Notes: generated by a model from the sequence alone, not told the origin. Counted from the first letter of the stretch, positions 12,295 to 23,758 are shown. The stretch is 64,000 nt of DNA from Exophiala sp. HKRS030 (GCA_023897205.1 JAHWDD010000012.1:1-64000); one strand, 5' to 3'. A program made the numbers and translations.

Positions 12295-13011
12295 ATGCAG
12301 TCTTGTGTGAGCTCAGCAGCACTTCGTAGGCTGGTACGGCCTTCCCTACTACGGACCACCCACTGTGCAACGCGACGAATATCTTCTCAAAGTGATGCTA
12401 ATTCCAAGTCATCTCACAATGAAGCCCAGGACAGGACGATTCTCACTGAGGAACAAAGAAAATTCCTGGATCGCGCACTTCGTGTAAATCAAGCAGGAGA
12501 GCTTGCTGCCACACTTATCTATACCGCCCAAACACCTCCGGTTGTAAAAGCCCACCCCAATCTCCGACCTCTAATGAAGCATATGTATGATCAAGAAGCC
12601 GGCCATTTCAAAACCTTTAATGAATTGCTGGCAAAGCATCGAATTAGGCCGACTGCGATGTATCCCGTGTGGCAAGCTGCGGCGACCATCCTCGGCTGGT
12701 CGACTGGGGTGATGGGGCGGGAAGCTGCAATGGCTTGTACTGAAGCTGTCGAGACGGAAATTGGCGATCATTACAATGGACAAGTGAGAGAGATGTTCAA
12801 ATGGATGCAGGACTTGCAAGAAAAAGGAGAAGAGCTTGATCCCGAGTTGAAAGTTTTGATTGATGATATCAAGAGGATCCGTGATGAAGAGTTGGAACAT
12901 CTGGATTATGCAGTCGAAAATGACGCAAAGGAAGCCCAACCTTACCAACCATTGACTGATGTCATTCGGTATGGTTGTAAGGGTGCCATTTGGATCAGTG
13001 AAAGAATATGA
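12295..13011 (+). CDS. COQ7: 5-demethoxyubiquinone hydroxylase COQ7, mitochondrial
   Basis: Intronless, 238 aa from the ATG at 12295. This start gives an Arg-rich, acid-poor presequence (MQSCVSSAALRRLVRPSLLRTT) typical of mitochondrial import; an in-frame upstream ATG at 12247 would add an acidic stretch. The mature part is a carboxylate-bridged diiron protein of the COQ7/CAT5 family: LRVNQAGELAAT supplies the first Glu, DQEAGHF gives ExxH, and the later TEIGDHY and EELEHLD repeats supply the remaining ligands. It hydroxylates demethoxyubiquinone, the penultimate step of ubiquinone synthesis, at the inner membrane. Confidence 0.95.
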   Translation: MQSCVSSAALRRLVRPSLLRTTHCATRRISSQSDANSKSSHNEAQDRTILTEEQRKFLDRALRVNQAGELAATLIYTAQTPPVVKAHPNLRPLMKHMYDQEAGHFKTFNELLAKHRIRPTAMYPVWQAAATILGWSTGVMGREAAMACTEAVETEIGDHYNGQVREMFKWMQDLQEKGEELDPELKVLIDDIKRIRDEELEHLDYAVENDAKEAQPYQPLTDVIRYGCKGAIWISERI

Positions 13012-13184
13012 AAGAGCAGGAACTCGCCATCCCCGTGCAAGCATTTCCAAAGAGACGTTCAAGCCGGTTCGATCAAGTCTTTCCACCGGCCGGAGAAGAG
13101 AGGGAGCTAAAGCTGCGCCAATTGACCGTTCACCTAACGCCCCTTCTGAACCTGAATGGAGCTCTCCGATTCCCAACACATGAA

Positions 13185-13553
13185 TCAGCAGAGCTCCTGT
13201 TTGCTGGTCTCAAAAGCCACCTCGAAGTTCCTCTTTGCCCCCAGCATTGCGATATCGTCGCGAGTACCAATTGTTTGCCTGACAGTATCCTTGAATTCAT
13301 GAGGGAAGTCATTCTCTTGCAGCGACATAGCTCGACCACGGCAGTTTGCTAGTGCGGTGGCCCTTCTGGCTTCCCATGCAGTGCAGAAACGACAAGGAGA
13401 CATGACCCAGTCTTCAACCTCGACCATCTGCCGGCAGTAAACCTTGCTTGGCATTTCCAAAATGTATTCCATTGCAGGCTTGCAGCGAACAAGAAGCTCC
13501 TCCGTGTGTGGTTCCTCACAACCAAAGTGCACCACTTTGATCAGTCTGCACAT
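13185..13553 (-). CDS. Small cysteine-motif protein, function unknown
   Basis: 122 aa from the ATG at 13553 (MCRLIKVVHFGC). An upstream in-frame extension exists, but the MC start matches the divergent neighbour. Cysteines occur at the N-terminus (MC, GC), in the middle (RCKP, YCRQ) and as a C-x2-C pair (CRFCTAWEARR), followed by a charged helix. There is no signal peptide or membrane segment. Proteins of this style are common and uncharacterised in Pezizomycotina. It is divergent from the gene at 14277, which shares the MC start and the PC-x2-C-TA motif, suggesting a related pair. Confidence 0.6.
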   Translation of the reverse strand: MCRLIKVVHFGCEEPHTEELLVRCKPAMEYILEMPSKVYCRQMVEVEDWVMSPCRFCTAWEARRATALANCRGRAMSLQENDFPHEFKDTVRQTIGTRDDIAMLGAKRNFEVAFETSKQELC

Positions 13554-14276
13554 TGCTGCTGATGTATTGGTGGGGTATTTGTGGTCAAGGTACAGGTCTC
13601 GGTAATGATGGTGGACTTCTAAGAAGACTTTCGTCCTCAACACGGGTGTTGGACGGAGATGACAACAAGTGCTCCCGGGGGTTGTTGAATCGATACCGTA
13701 CTTTAGTGCAATTGTCTATCAAACGAGATCGATTAGTTTTGGAAGTACCATAACTATGACCATGAGGATGGTACCTGGTTGAATACTTGACTTTGCGTAA
13801 GATGGTTTGTTGTCAGTGAGGGTTTGCTTCTAAGAGGTGGTCCTTTGGAAAGAGGTGTTGGTGGCTAAGAGGGCAGACTCCTCAATACTCATTGAAGGTG
13901 ATAAGTTATGGGCGAGGAACAAAATCCTTCTATTGAGAAAATTTCTCTTTCTCACTTTCACCATGAATGGCAGTCAAACAACAAGAAGGCTATTGTCGGC
14001 CAATTATAGTCGCCGCTGCTTCAGTGAACGAAGATTGTGCCTGGTGCTTTCCTCATCTTCAAAGTGGCAGCGAGGATGGTTGTCATTGTGTGGCCTTTCA
14101 CTTACAACAAATTCACCACGATCAAAGCATGAATGAGCAAACATTGCCTTGCGCTACATCAATCAATGCCTGCCTTCACGCTGTAGGGTATAAATACTTG
14201 CCACAATCTTTCCATGCCAACATTCCCACCTCCATTCCTTCAAACTTGACAGCCAACACAAGATCAAGTCAACATC
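13554..14276. promoter_or_regulatory. Divergent region between two small Cys-motif genes
   Basis: Contains a good TATA box for the rightward gene (TATAAATA, 14189-14196), about 80 bp before its ATG. The rest shows no feature I can name. Confidence 0.5.
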
Positions 14277-14882
14277 ATGTGCTTCTACAAGCTACAAACC
14301 TGTCCTTATCCTCATCAAGATCCTCTTGCCGCGCTCACCTTCCACCACGAGAAAGAAAGTGAATGGGTACCTTGCGACCTCAGCAAGCCATGGGGTCGTC
14401 TAAGTTGCGGCAAGCTTGTTATTGAACATCCCGTCGGTCTCGACTCATCGCTCACGGCCTCCCACACTCCCTCGATCGGATTATCCGGAAACGTTCTTGG
14501 AACTCGCTCTGGAAATCCACTTGAAAAGCACGTCGTCGAGCCCACAAAAATCCCTGTCAAAACCCGGCAATCTTCTGCTGATACAATCGTTCCTGTTGGT
14601 GGAGATAGCACATATGACGCAGCAAAAACCCATGATCAAACCGCCCCGTGCAAGTGGTGCACCGCAGTCATCAAGATAGTGGCTTTGAAGTCTCGAGAGG
14701 TCCAAGGCGAAGCACGACGGGAGATAGCAGAATTGGAGGGAATCATGGACGGCAATCCTGCTTTGAGGCAGCTCCAGAGAGACATTATGCATGTGGAAAA
14801 AGAGCTCGATGTCTTGAGACGACATGCTTGGGAGATGGCGAGGGGTTTCCTGAACGGTGTAGAGGAGCCTGTTGACTGCTAG
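14277..14882 (+). CDS. Small cysteine-motif protein, function unknown
   Basis: Intronless, 201 aa. It starts MCFYKLQTCPYPH, has isolated cysteines (VPCDL, LSCGK), then a linker and a C-x2-C motif in APCKWCTAV. A charged C-terminal helix with coiled-coil character follows (REVQGEARREIAELEGI onward). No signal peptide is present. The TATAAATA box 80 bp upstream and the compact frame support a real gene. It resembles the divergent gene at 13185-13553 in layout: MC start, PC[KR][FW]CTA motif, charged helix. Function unknown; a small zinc-binding protein is one possibility. Confidence 0.65.
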   Translation: MCFYKLQTCPYPHQDPLAALTFHHEKESEWVPCDLSKPWGRLSCGKLVIEHPVGLDSSLTASHTPSIGLSGNVLGTRSGNPLEKHVVEPTKIPVKTRQSSADTIVPVGGDSTYDAAKTHDQTAPCKWCTAVIKIVALKSREVQGEARREIAELEGIMDGNPALRQLQRDIMHVEKELDVLRRHAWEMARGFLNGVEEPVDC

Positions 14883-15420
14883 CATCAAGCATCGGCCGTC
14901 AACGGTTCCCATTGAGTTATTAATGGTCGGCTTCGACACATCTGGAACGCTGCACTTGATACAGGTGACGGCACTATTGCACTTTGGTGAAGAGAAGGCT
15001 CATTCTTTGTCTTGGTATCCATAAACACATGATACAAAATCCTTATCCTTTGAATGAAGAAGATTTTGTTGGCTCCGAGATTCTATGATTTAGATGCCTG
15101 GGGGTTTCCTGATGAAATGAGCATATCGCGAAGCTTCAACTTATGAAAAATGCCCCTATTCCGCAGAACAAGATTAATGATGATAGACTGCTTAGTGACG
15201 TATCCCGTAGTCTATTCCTACCGGTATTGTTGTAATCGAAGCACTCCATGTGCGGAGAAGATACAAGGCTGCGATTCTGCAGCCTCGTCACAAATATTCA
15301 TTTTTGGTTCGTGTACCCTTCACATTGTCAGATCTGATCGACATAGCCAGGATTGCTTGAACGCGCCCTTGTTTACGATCGGATCTGACCAAAAGGGTAA
15401 AAATCGAAACGACTCCCGCG
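14883..15420. other. Intergenic, 0.5 kb
   Basis: 3' flank of the small Cys-motif gene and 5' flank of FRG1. Nothing recognised. Confidence 0.6.
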
Positions 15421-16308
15421 ATGCCGGTCAAACCTTTATCCTTCAAGGGCGACAAGAAGCCCTCCAAGAAACGCAAACACCAGCACGAGACCTCGTCCGC
15501 GCTCGTCTCGACGTCCGGCGACGTGACCACCACCGACCCCCAAGAAGACACCACCTGGACCACCCCGGACGCGGCGACCGACCTCTCGGGGCCGACGATC
15601 TTGGTCCTGTCCACCTCCCCGCCGACGGTCTTGTCGTCCGACGCGCACGGCAACGTCTTCGCCAGCCCGCTGGAGAACATCGTCGAGAGCGTGCCCGAGA
15701 CCGCGGAGCCGCACGACGTGCGACAGGTCTGGGTGGCTTCGTCGGTGGCCGGGACCGGCCAGATCAGCCTAAAGGCCAGCCACGGGGGTTACCTCTCTTG
15801 CGACGGCATCGGGGTTCTGGGCGCGCGGCGAGAGGCGAGGGGTCACGAGGAAGGGTTCGTGGTTGAACAATTCACCACAGCAGATACGAACAAGACGAGA
15901 TGGCGACTGCGCACGGCGGCGTCGAAGCCGGCAGATGGAGAACAAGGCCGGCGCTACATCTCTGCGGTGACAGAGACACAGACCACTACCTCCTCAAAAA
16001 CTGCCGACGACGATGACGGCGGAAAGAAAAAAAGGGTCTCGATATCACTGCGAGGTGACGGCGACGCGGCGTCCGAGAATACGCACCTCGTCATCAAAAT
16101 GCAGGCCCGCTTCAAGCCTCAGATCCAACAGAAAAAGGAGACCAAGGCCAAGGAGAAGATCAGCCGCCGCGAACTCGAACAGGCCGTGGGCCGGACCCTG
16201 GAGGATGACGAGGTCAAGAGGCTGAAGCGTGCGAAGAAAGAAGGCACCTACTACGAAGAGGTCCTCGATGTGAGAGTCAAAGGCAAACATGACAAGTTTG
16301 CTAGCTGA
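15421..16308 (+). CDS. FRG1-like protein
   Basis: Intronless, 295 aa. A basic N-terminus (KKPSKKRKH, a likely nuclear signal) is followed by the FRG1 fold: WVASSVAGTGQISLKASHGGYLSCD is the beta-trefoil (fascin-like) core, then the conserved region FEVVVE-like (EEGFVVEQF) and ARFKPQIQQKK. The C-terminus (RRELEQAVGRTLEDDEVKRLKRAKKEGTYYEEVLDVR) matches the end of the family. FRG1 proteins are nucleolar and linked to actin bundling, pre-mRNA splicing and rRNA processing. Local GC is higher than in neighbours over the first half. Confidence 0.9.
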   Translation: MPVKPLSFKGDKKPSKKRKHQHETSSALVSTSGDVTTTDPQEDTTWTTPDAATDLSGPTILVLSTSPPTVLSSDAHGNVFASPLENIVESVPETAEPHDVRQVWVASSVAGTGQISLKASHGGYLSCDGIGVLGARREARGHEEGFVVEQFTTADTNKTRWRLRTAASKPADGEQGRRYISAVTETQTTTSSKTADDDDGGKKKRVSISLRGDGDAASENTHLVIKMQARFKPQIQQKKETKAKEKISRRELEQAVGRTLEDDEVKRLKRAKKEGTYYEEVLDVRVKGKHDKFAS

Positions 16309-16668
16309 GGTGTAATCACATCGACTCTCTGAATTGGACTTGACTCTGGTCGACTAAAGGCGAACGAACCAATACTGTAATGCGAATGCGAACCGAGCAA
16401 TGTTTCCAGACTTTTAACATGTATTGCTGGACAGTAAAGCAGAATATTGCACACCGGATACCTAAACGTGGTCGACTGTCGCTTTTCCCATCCACATATC
16501 ATACATCAAAAATGTGCCGTCATTAATCAAACCATTACCAGAGTCCAAAGAAACTCCAACGCTATGCAACTAAAAACCGATGCCAAAGAGGCATCGAACC
16601 AAATATACATGTCGTATCATTCCAGGCTAGGGATGACCCGTCCAACGATTCGGCGCCCTGGATTACAG
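16309..16668. other. Intergenic between convergent genes
   Basis: FRG1 and the RING-H2 gene end here facing each other. No repeat or RNA gene seen. Confidence 0.6.
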
Positions 16669-18285
16669 TTAGCGTCTTTCAAAGAGCAGCATACAATGTC
16701 CAAACTCACACAACGGTCTTGATTCATCGACCACTCGCGCCTGATCTGCTTGTTGGCCATATTCCCGAGCCTGTTGCCTTGCGAGCCGCTCTCGACGCCA
16801 CGCCCGTCTGGCTGATGTCCCCTGGGCCCTGACTTCTGCTGGCATTTCGTCATCTACCTGCGTCTGTCGTCTCTGTGGAATAGATTGCATCTCGGCTCCT
16901 GTTGTGTGCTCGCCTGCAGCGCTACCATGCTGATGTCGCGAAGCGGTCAGTGGATTTGATAGCTGCCGCATTGTGCGGTTGATCACAGCAACTCCAGGCA
17001 GTCTCGATCCGTTGGCGTCAATATTGTCCTCGGCATCGCGATGCCTTGTCCTGCGTAGCAGACGTTCTCGTCTGACCATTATATTGGTCACCTGAACAGG
17101 ACAGTAACCTGCAGGAAGGACTGTCTTCTTGCACAAGGGGCATAAAGAACTATTTTCGCGCAGGAACGGATCGATACATTCCGGATGATAAATATGGTTG
17201 CAAGGTAGCTCTCGCACGGTTGTCTCATCATGCACAAAGTCATCCAAACAGATTGGACACGTTGTCTGGCTGAAAGGCACTTCTCGGACTGCCTTCCTAG
17301 AGACAGCGGTATCGGTGGAGATCTTTTCTGCGGAAGGGACTGACTCTTTCGATTCTGTAGGACCACTGCTGTCGTTGTTAGATCGAATATAAATCCATTG
17401 TGGCATCTTGTCAAGTATGTCTTGCGGGACATTGAGTCTCTTTATGCCTAATGCTTCGAGATCGACTTCTCCTCTGGCCACTCTCTGCTGAAGTTGTCGT
17501 CTCTGCTTCCGCTGAACCCAGTGCATGATAACTGAGGTTACCAGCACTACAGTGAGAAGGACAGCTAGAACAATAATTAGGAATACCCACAATGATGGTA
17601 TTCCACCTGCCACGTTCACGTCGAACCTAGCGACGAGCCTGACGACGTCGTGAGAATCATATAAATCTGCCAATTCCTTGCCGTAGGGGGACGACGATAA
17701 ATTTCCAGAATACTGCGCCAATTCATCGAGCAGGAATGCACCAAGCATGCCTGGAATAGCGTAGACTGGATACGGATTATCGCCCTTCCATTTACCACCA
17801 TCGTCAAGGCTCCATGATGGATCACTGACTGGTGGTGGTTGTTCGCTTTCATTGCCCGGATGAAAGAAAATACCTCCACGGACGTTGTCTGAAGCCATCG
17901 CAGATAGGTAGGATTCCACGCAGGCTATTTGCGTCCATGGTGCCAAAGCAATGAGCGGGTATTTTTGACCAGGTATCTGAGCGCGAGTCGTGACGTTGGA
18001 AGGTATCAGGGCTCTAGTGGCATTGTCGCATGGATCCGAGGCTGGAAGATCGGGGACGTAGAGAAGACCTTCGATGGTTCCATAGTTATTGGGGTTGTTC
18101 TGCGACAATGTCCTCACAAGGCCTGACGCTCTCAATTGGAGACCATATGTCCGCTTCCAAACTGTCAGCTAGTTCCTCTTGCATAGTGTTCATCTTCTTC
18201 CATACGTTAACAAGTCGGACGTTCGGGTTGGGATCGTACTGTGTATCGGGCACGACGGCTGCGATGACGCCAAAGTTCTGTGCCG
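16669..18285 (-). CDS. Membrane-anchored RING-H2 E3 ligase, 5' end unresolved
   Basis: The main exon runs 16669-18153. A 52-bp intron (18154-18205; GTATGG donor, CTGAC branch) joins it to an exon reaching 18277 or 18285. Further 5' exons are not resolved; an open frame about 18470-18565 (containing LYIDLLAPQSSVF) is a candidate. The protein has a lumenal domain with N-glycosylation sequons, one membrane span (SLWVFLIIVLAVLLTVVLVTSV), then EALGIKRLNVPQ and a RING-H2 finger: C-x2-C in CPICLDD, PCNHIYHPECI, and CPLCKK. The layout (lumenal protease-associated-like domain, span, cytosolic RING) is that of fungal vacuolar/Golgi membrane E3 ligases. The C-terminal tail is Arg/Gln-rich. Confidence 0.8.
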
Positions 18286-19129
18286 CTGAGAGAATTTAGC
18301 AACCACCCAACGCTCGGAGCAGTGGACATTTGACATACACATGACTCTTTGAAGCCGACACTTTATTCGACAATGGACGAGACTTGTAAGAATTCCACGA
18401 TGCCGTCAAGCGAGGACATGATATGCGACACAGACCGGGAGAGACGGGTGGTTCGTCAGCACCTGTAACTTCCCATCGCACCAGGGTCGGAGACAAGAGG
18501 TCGAGCCTTGACTGTGCTCGAGAAAACAGAGGACTGTGGTGCTAGTAGGTCAATATACAAAACGCGGAGTTGTAGCCACGAATTTTGTTGACTCTTGAAG
18601 GATGAGATCAAGATCTGCGTGATTGTCAATAAAGGCGGCTATCCGGTCGATGAAGCCCAGCCCAGCCATGGCCAGCCCCCCCTCACAAGTATCATTAGCC
18701 CTGCTCTTATCCTCTAGTGCAATGACTCCTCGGCGCTTTCCTCGTACGAGACAAGGCTCGCTTGCTTACCTTATCCATGACGCATACACGTGACTCAAAC
18801 AAAGGCCGCATTGTCCGACTCATTTCAAAGGCGGCATCTTTTCCGAGAACTTGGCGAGGCTGTCCGCTTAGATACGCGGGTAACTTCCATTGAACTCCCT
18901 TACGGGGCAACGACATCGTGTTGCGTACGAGGCGAACACCGCAATCGGTCTTCTTCGGTCAGTGTACAGTGTACAGGCGTCCCTCCACCAGAGACCTTAT
19001 CGTACCCTATTCATCCGTTGCAATTGGGGTGCCGACCTACGTCTCGCGACATGACATTCGAGTCGCGCTGAAGGCCATCGTCACTCACCTTCGTCCAACT
19101 TCGAAACAGGCCAGCCACCGCCCGTCATC
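18286..19129. other. Region between RING-H2 gene and NGG1
   Basis: Holds the unresolved 5' part of the RING-H2 gene (candidate exon near 18470-18565) and the upstream region of NGG1. No other gene recognised. Confidence 0.5.
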
Positions 19130-21288
19130 ATGCCTGCATTAGGAAGCGCCAGTAAGAGCAAGGGAAAGAAGGCAGATGCGCGTCGCTCACGAAGCCGCAA
19201 CACAACTCCCAGCTCAGTTCTCAGCAGTGGTACTGCGCCAGCGGGGCCTGCCAACACGCCCCTCCTAGAACTAGAAACAACCAAACTTCTCGTTCCTCCA
19301 AAACCTAATTATGGAGAGATTGTCGATTATTTGGAAACGCATGGAACAAAATTCGAGCCGAAGTCCCTTCATGATTTGATCGATCAACTGAAGCATCTGA
19401 GCGATGCAGCCGAGAAACGTGCCGAATCCTGCGAGAAGGCCATTCGTTTGATTCATGAACAGAAGAAAGAAGTGGAGTCAGACCATCAAGAGCGTGAGCG
19501 TCAAGCCGAACAAGCTCGCCGTGCTAAGGCTCGCAAGGAAGAATCACAATCATCAAAGAATCCCAAGGCAAAGAAGCGTAAAGACAGACCAGAAACGGAT
19601 GATAATGTAGAAATCAAACATGAAGGTATGCACAATCACCTGAACATCACCATCGTGGTCTCGGCTTAGTTCCCTTGTTGTGCTTTTTCACGACAACGCC
19701 TTGGCGAACGAGCACTCCAGAGACGAGCTCAATCACAAATACGATGAAGCTCCGGCTAACCCAGACTTTGACAGATGAGCCTACGAACAAGGTCAAGATG
19801 CGCGTCACAAGCACTCCAGGACCGACTGACAGTCCGTCTCCATCAAAGAAGACGAAGCTCAGCCCTGGCACTTCATCACTTTCGGAAGTAGCAGACTCAC
19901 CGGATGCCGCTGCTGCCCCTGCTGATCACGCCTCACCTTCAAAGACTGACGTGTCCATGTCTGATGCTGAAGAGAATCGCGTCATTCACAGCCAGCCACC
20001 CGTTCCCCAGCAAGGCTTCTTTCCTGACCCTCTAGCTCCTGACCCGATCATCTATCACATCCGTGATATTACACCAGATATGTCGGATACTGAAAAGAAG
20101 GAGATCTACGGCGTCACTTCATTCCCAACTAAAGATTTGAAGGATGAGATCGCAGGGATTCCACCAGACAAAGACTTCAGCAATGCGAAGCCGACCAACC
20201 AAGTCTCTGCAAACACTTTCCTCACTTATGTTGAGCCCTATGTTCGACCACTGACCGAAGAGGACATGGCGTTCCTGAGAGAACGAGTGAGTGATAATGA
20301 AAGCATTTGAGGCTCATTTTGACTGACATTTTCTCAGGGCGATCGTGTCAACCCGTTCCTAGCTGTTCCTCGCGGTAAACGTTCCTATCAAGAGATCTGG
20401 GCAGAAGAAGATGGTACCGTGCTTGTGGATGGTGGCAGCGACAAATTACCACTCAATCATCCGAGGGGAAACGTCGATCAGATCAACGATGATAACTTGA
20501 CTACCGATCAAGTCTCGACTGGGCCATTGGCCAGCCGTTTGCTCTCACTACTCAAATTCGAGCATCGATCTCCACCCACTGATACTAATGGCGTCACCGA
20601 GAATGCGTTCAATGCTGATGGCAACGACACAATGGATCTCGATGGTCTTATGAACGGCCATGACAACACTGAGAAACCTCTGGCCCCTGCGTCAGCTGTC
20701 GCAGACTCGGCAGGTTCGAAGGCATCGCAACGTCTTGACTATGTCCAAGCCGAGGAACGAATCAAAGGCGAACTTCGACATCTTGGTTTGCTCAGCCAGG
20801 ACGATCCGGATTATGATGCTCACCATGATGACGACATCAGTGAACGGCTGCGATTGTTACAAGGCGAACTCCGTCGGGTAATGATCATCAACGGTGCTCG
20901 CAAGGCTCGCTTGCTTGACCTTGCCAAAGAACGCCTCGCCTACCAGGAGTACAGCACCATTCATGAAGATCTTGACAGTCAAGTCCAGCAAGCCTATCTG
21001 AAGAGGACTAGGACCATGGGTAAGACTAAGAAAGGTGGACCTGGTGGTAAAGCTCGCCCTGGCGCGGCCGGCCCCGGCACCGCCTTGAGCATCAATAGAG
21101 CTCGGGACATCGGAGACAGTGCTCGGATGCTAATGGATCGGCGCAAGCGCTGGGAAAGTTGCATTGGACCTGTTTTCAAGGACATGAAGCATGGCATTCC
21201 GGACAAGGACTCGACAATCTTCGACCCAAAGTTAATGGAGATGTACGAGAAGGTGGAGATGGAAGCCATTGAAGAAGCCGAAGAATAG
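19130..21288 (+). CDS. NGG1: SAGA/ADA complex subunit NGG1 (ADA3)
   Basis: Exons 19130-19625, 19775-20286 and 20338-21288 give about 652 aa. Introns are 149 bp (CTAAC branch) and 51 bp (CTGAC branch). The N-terminal third is basic and coiled-coil (DLIDQLKHLSDAAEKRAESC). The middle carries PLAPDPIIYHIRDITPDMSD and FLTYVEPYVRPLTEEDMAFL. The C-terminal Ada3 region has ERIKGELRHLGLL, ISERLRLLQGELRRV and KERLAYQEYSTIHEDLDSQV, ending with a histone-fold-adjacent segment. Ngg1 links the Gcn5 acetyltransferase to Ada2 in SAGA/SLIK/ADA and is nuclear. Confidence 0.92.
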
Positions 21289-21696
21289 GGTCGATGTACT
21301 TCTTTCAGCAGATTGCGTGATGCTCCAGTGTTCACATTGTCTGCAAAGTCCGTGGCAGACTCGACACAATGAACGAGAATCGAGATCGAGATCGAGCACA
21401 TTCTGCACGAATGTCTCGAAAATACGAACACTGCATTGTATACATCATGACAGAGCGTCGAGCTCTTTTTGCGATCCTTGCTGGTCGCTTAACGACGCAG
21501 AGGATACATTCCATCTTGCGACGTAAATTGCTTTTTCGATACCCAATACGAATTTCATTTTCACCTACTGACTGGTTCGAGTATCCCCTGAAATATTTTG
21601 CTTATATAAGCAGTCTTGAAGTCTTTCGGAATTACATGTGAGATGAACGACTTGTTACGGACTAATATCGTGAGCGCATAGAATAAGGTCATCAAG
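21289..21696. other. Intergenic, 0.4 kb
   Basis: 3' flank of NGG1. No gene recognised. Confidence 0.5.
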
Positions 21697-21819
21697 ATGA
21701 CTCTGATTGTGATTGACTCTCAAGATGACACTCAACAATCATTTGCTAACCCCTCGGCATGTAAACAATGCGAGGTCCGACGGATTCGGGACAAAGCCCA
21801 TTGTGGCTGTTGTCGAGGA
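21697..21819 (+). pseudogene. Possible zinc-cluster fragment (relic)
   Basis: A 40-codon frame beginning with ATG holds ACKQCEVRRIRDKAHCGCC. The spacing is that of the first part of a Zn2Cys6 cluster (C-x2-C-x6-[D]-x3-C-x2-C), but the third Cys is Asp and a stop follows two codons after the fifth metal position. It may be a decayed remnant of a regulator or a chance frame. It lies 108 bp upstream of the kinase gene on the same strand, so it could also sit in that gene's 5' leader. Confidence 0.3.
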
Positions 21820-21926
21820 TGATTACCGATGCAAGCGACATCATGGATAAGTACAAGTTGTATCACCGCTTGATAGATCTACAACAAAAGATAATTGAGC
21901 AGTTGATTTAAGGTGGCTAGCTAACG

Positions 21927-23758
21927 ATGACCTCGAACCATTTCGACACTTTCCAGGTCAATTGGAGTCCGTCTGAACGAGAAGACTTCACAGTAAAACC
22001 AGTCCAACGACAAGCTACACCATACTCTCCCATCAAGTACTTCTTCGGGTGGCAAGAGTTCGATTCGAAGGGCAACATCAAACCAACGGGACAAAGATTT
22101 TTGCACCTCTTTTCTAGCAGAGTTGAATTATCAGACGAGGAAGAATGGAAATTCGACAGACCACTTGGCAAAGGCTCTTTTGGTGCCGCGGCGCTCTTTG
22201 TGAAGGTTGATGGGACGGGGAAGACTATCGATGTAGGTCGATTTTCGTTCCTTCGTTAGACTCTCACTGATCTAGCAGGACTTCGTGTTGAAAGTGGCTG
22301 ACTTGAGGCCTTTTGATCGTCTTCACGATAAGAAGATTGGTCTCACCCGTGAGGCCGCGATTATGGCCCAAACAAATACACTAAACTCAGACAGCATTGT
22401 CCGACTGAGGCACTTCAATGTCAGCGACAACTATGGCAGATATTACTTTGAACATTGCCCTCACAGTTGTTTGGAGTCACTGCGCCTAAACTACAAGGCT
22501 TGGGAGTGAGAGCATGCCAATCTTCAAAGTAAATCAGCCTTCTAATCATGATGTCTAGTATGCATTTTCCGGAAGCCTTCCTGTGGCAAGTGTTCTACTA
22601 TTTGGTAGAAGGTTGTGTCAAATTCGAGACTGGGCCTTTCAAGAATCTCGCGGCAAGTCGCTTTGGACAAGACTTTCCCGAAGCATATCTCCTTCACAAC
22701 GACATCAAACCTGACAATAGTGAGTCGTAGACTACTTCCTCATGGGAAGCTATTTGCTGACGGGCTGCAGCTCTTCTCGGCTCGAATGTCAAGAGAGATG
22801 GAAGCAAGGAGTGGTACCCAGTGGCAAAATTTGCAGACTTTGGTCTCTCTATCATCACAAACCCGTATGAGGCTCTGAGAAATACTGCCCGATTCCTGCA
22901 GAATGGTACAAAATTGTGGCATCCTCCAGTAAGTCCTATCCTGTTCCGGGGAGTTATCTGACAGCTTTTCAGGAAGTAAGAGTTCCTATGATGACGGACT
23001 ACAAGAAATATTATTTCATGCAGCCCGGGATCAATTCATTACGTCGAGACCAGCATAAAATCATGTCACAAGCAAATATTTGGGCCGTCGGTGTAGTGAT
23101 GTGGAGTTTGTTGACTCTCGATGAAATTGAGACTCTCAGCAACCAGATAAATTCCATCCTCATGGGAAAGCAACGATCTTTCGACGGAGTGAACATCGTG
23201 AAAAGGTTCAAGAGTGGTATTACCCGAAATTATAGCGCTGGACTTCTCGAGCTGGTTCAAAGGTGCTTGAGGATGAGAATTCAAGACAGACCGAAGGTGA
23301 GAGATCTCTTGCGAGAAATCAGCGACCGTCGACGAGAATGTTTGGAGAGGGAGGCTGAGCTCGCACAGCAGACTGGAGATTTGCAACACTTGTCTCTTGC
23401 GTGCACTTCGGACGAATTGAACAACCTCATCAGCGGAGATGCAGCTTTGGACAAGGACGATGCATTTTGGGAGGCATTTGCCGAACGTCTTGTGTGGGTA
23501 CCTCAGGAATCATCCCTGCCATGTCCACCATCTGCACCTGAGCACCTGTCAATGGATGCAAGCTGGCCAGAGGCTCTTCGTCAGAGATTGGAGGAAAGAT
23601 GGGCGACTGCTGTCAAAAATCGAGGTCAGAAAATGTCCGCATCTCCCGCGGTGCCTATACAGTCTCAAAAACGCACCGCATCAGCAGCTTTTGCAGAGCC
23701 CGAAGCCCTCGATGGACACAGTCAGACTCGGCCAGGAAGTAAGCGCGACAGACGTTGA
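21927..23758 (+). CDS. Protein kinase-like protein, lineage-specific
   Basis: Five exons (21927-22232, 22279-22505, 22559-22719, 22771-22928, 22973-23758) with four introns of 44-53 bp give about 545 aa. The kinase domain has a glycine loop LGKGSFGAAAL (80-90), the ATP-lysine in DFVLKVADL (K107), the catalytic loop HNDIKPDN (224-231, with Asp226 and Lys228) and the metal-binding FADFGLS (Asp254). The WAVGVVMWSLLT helix is also present, so it should be active. The N-terminal 70 residues and the Pro/Ser-rich tail match nothing I know. Fungal genomes carry many such orphan kinases; the substrate is unknown. Confidence 0.82.
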
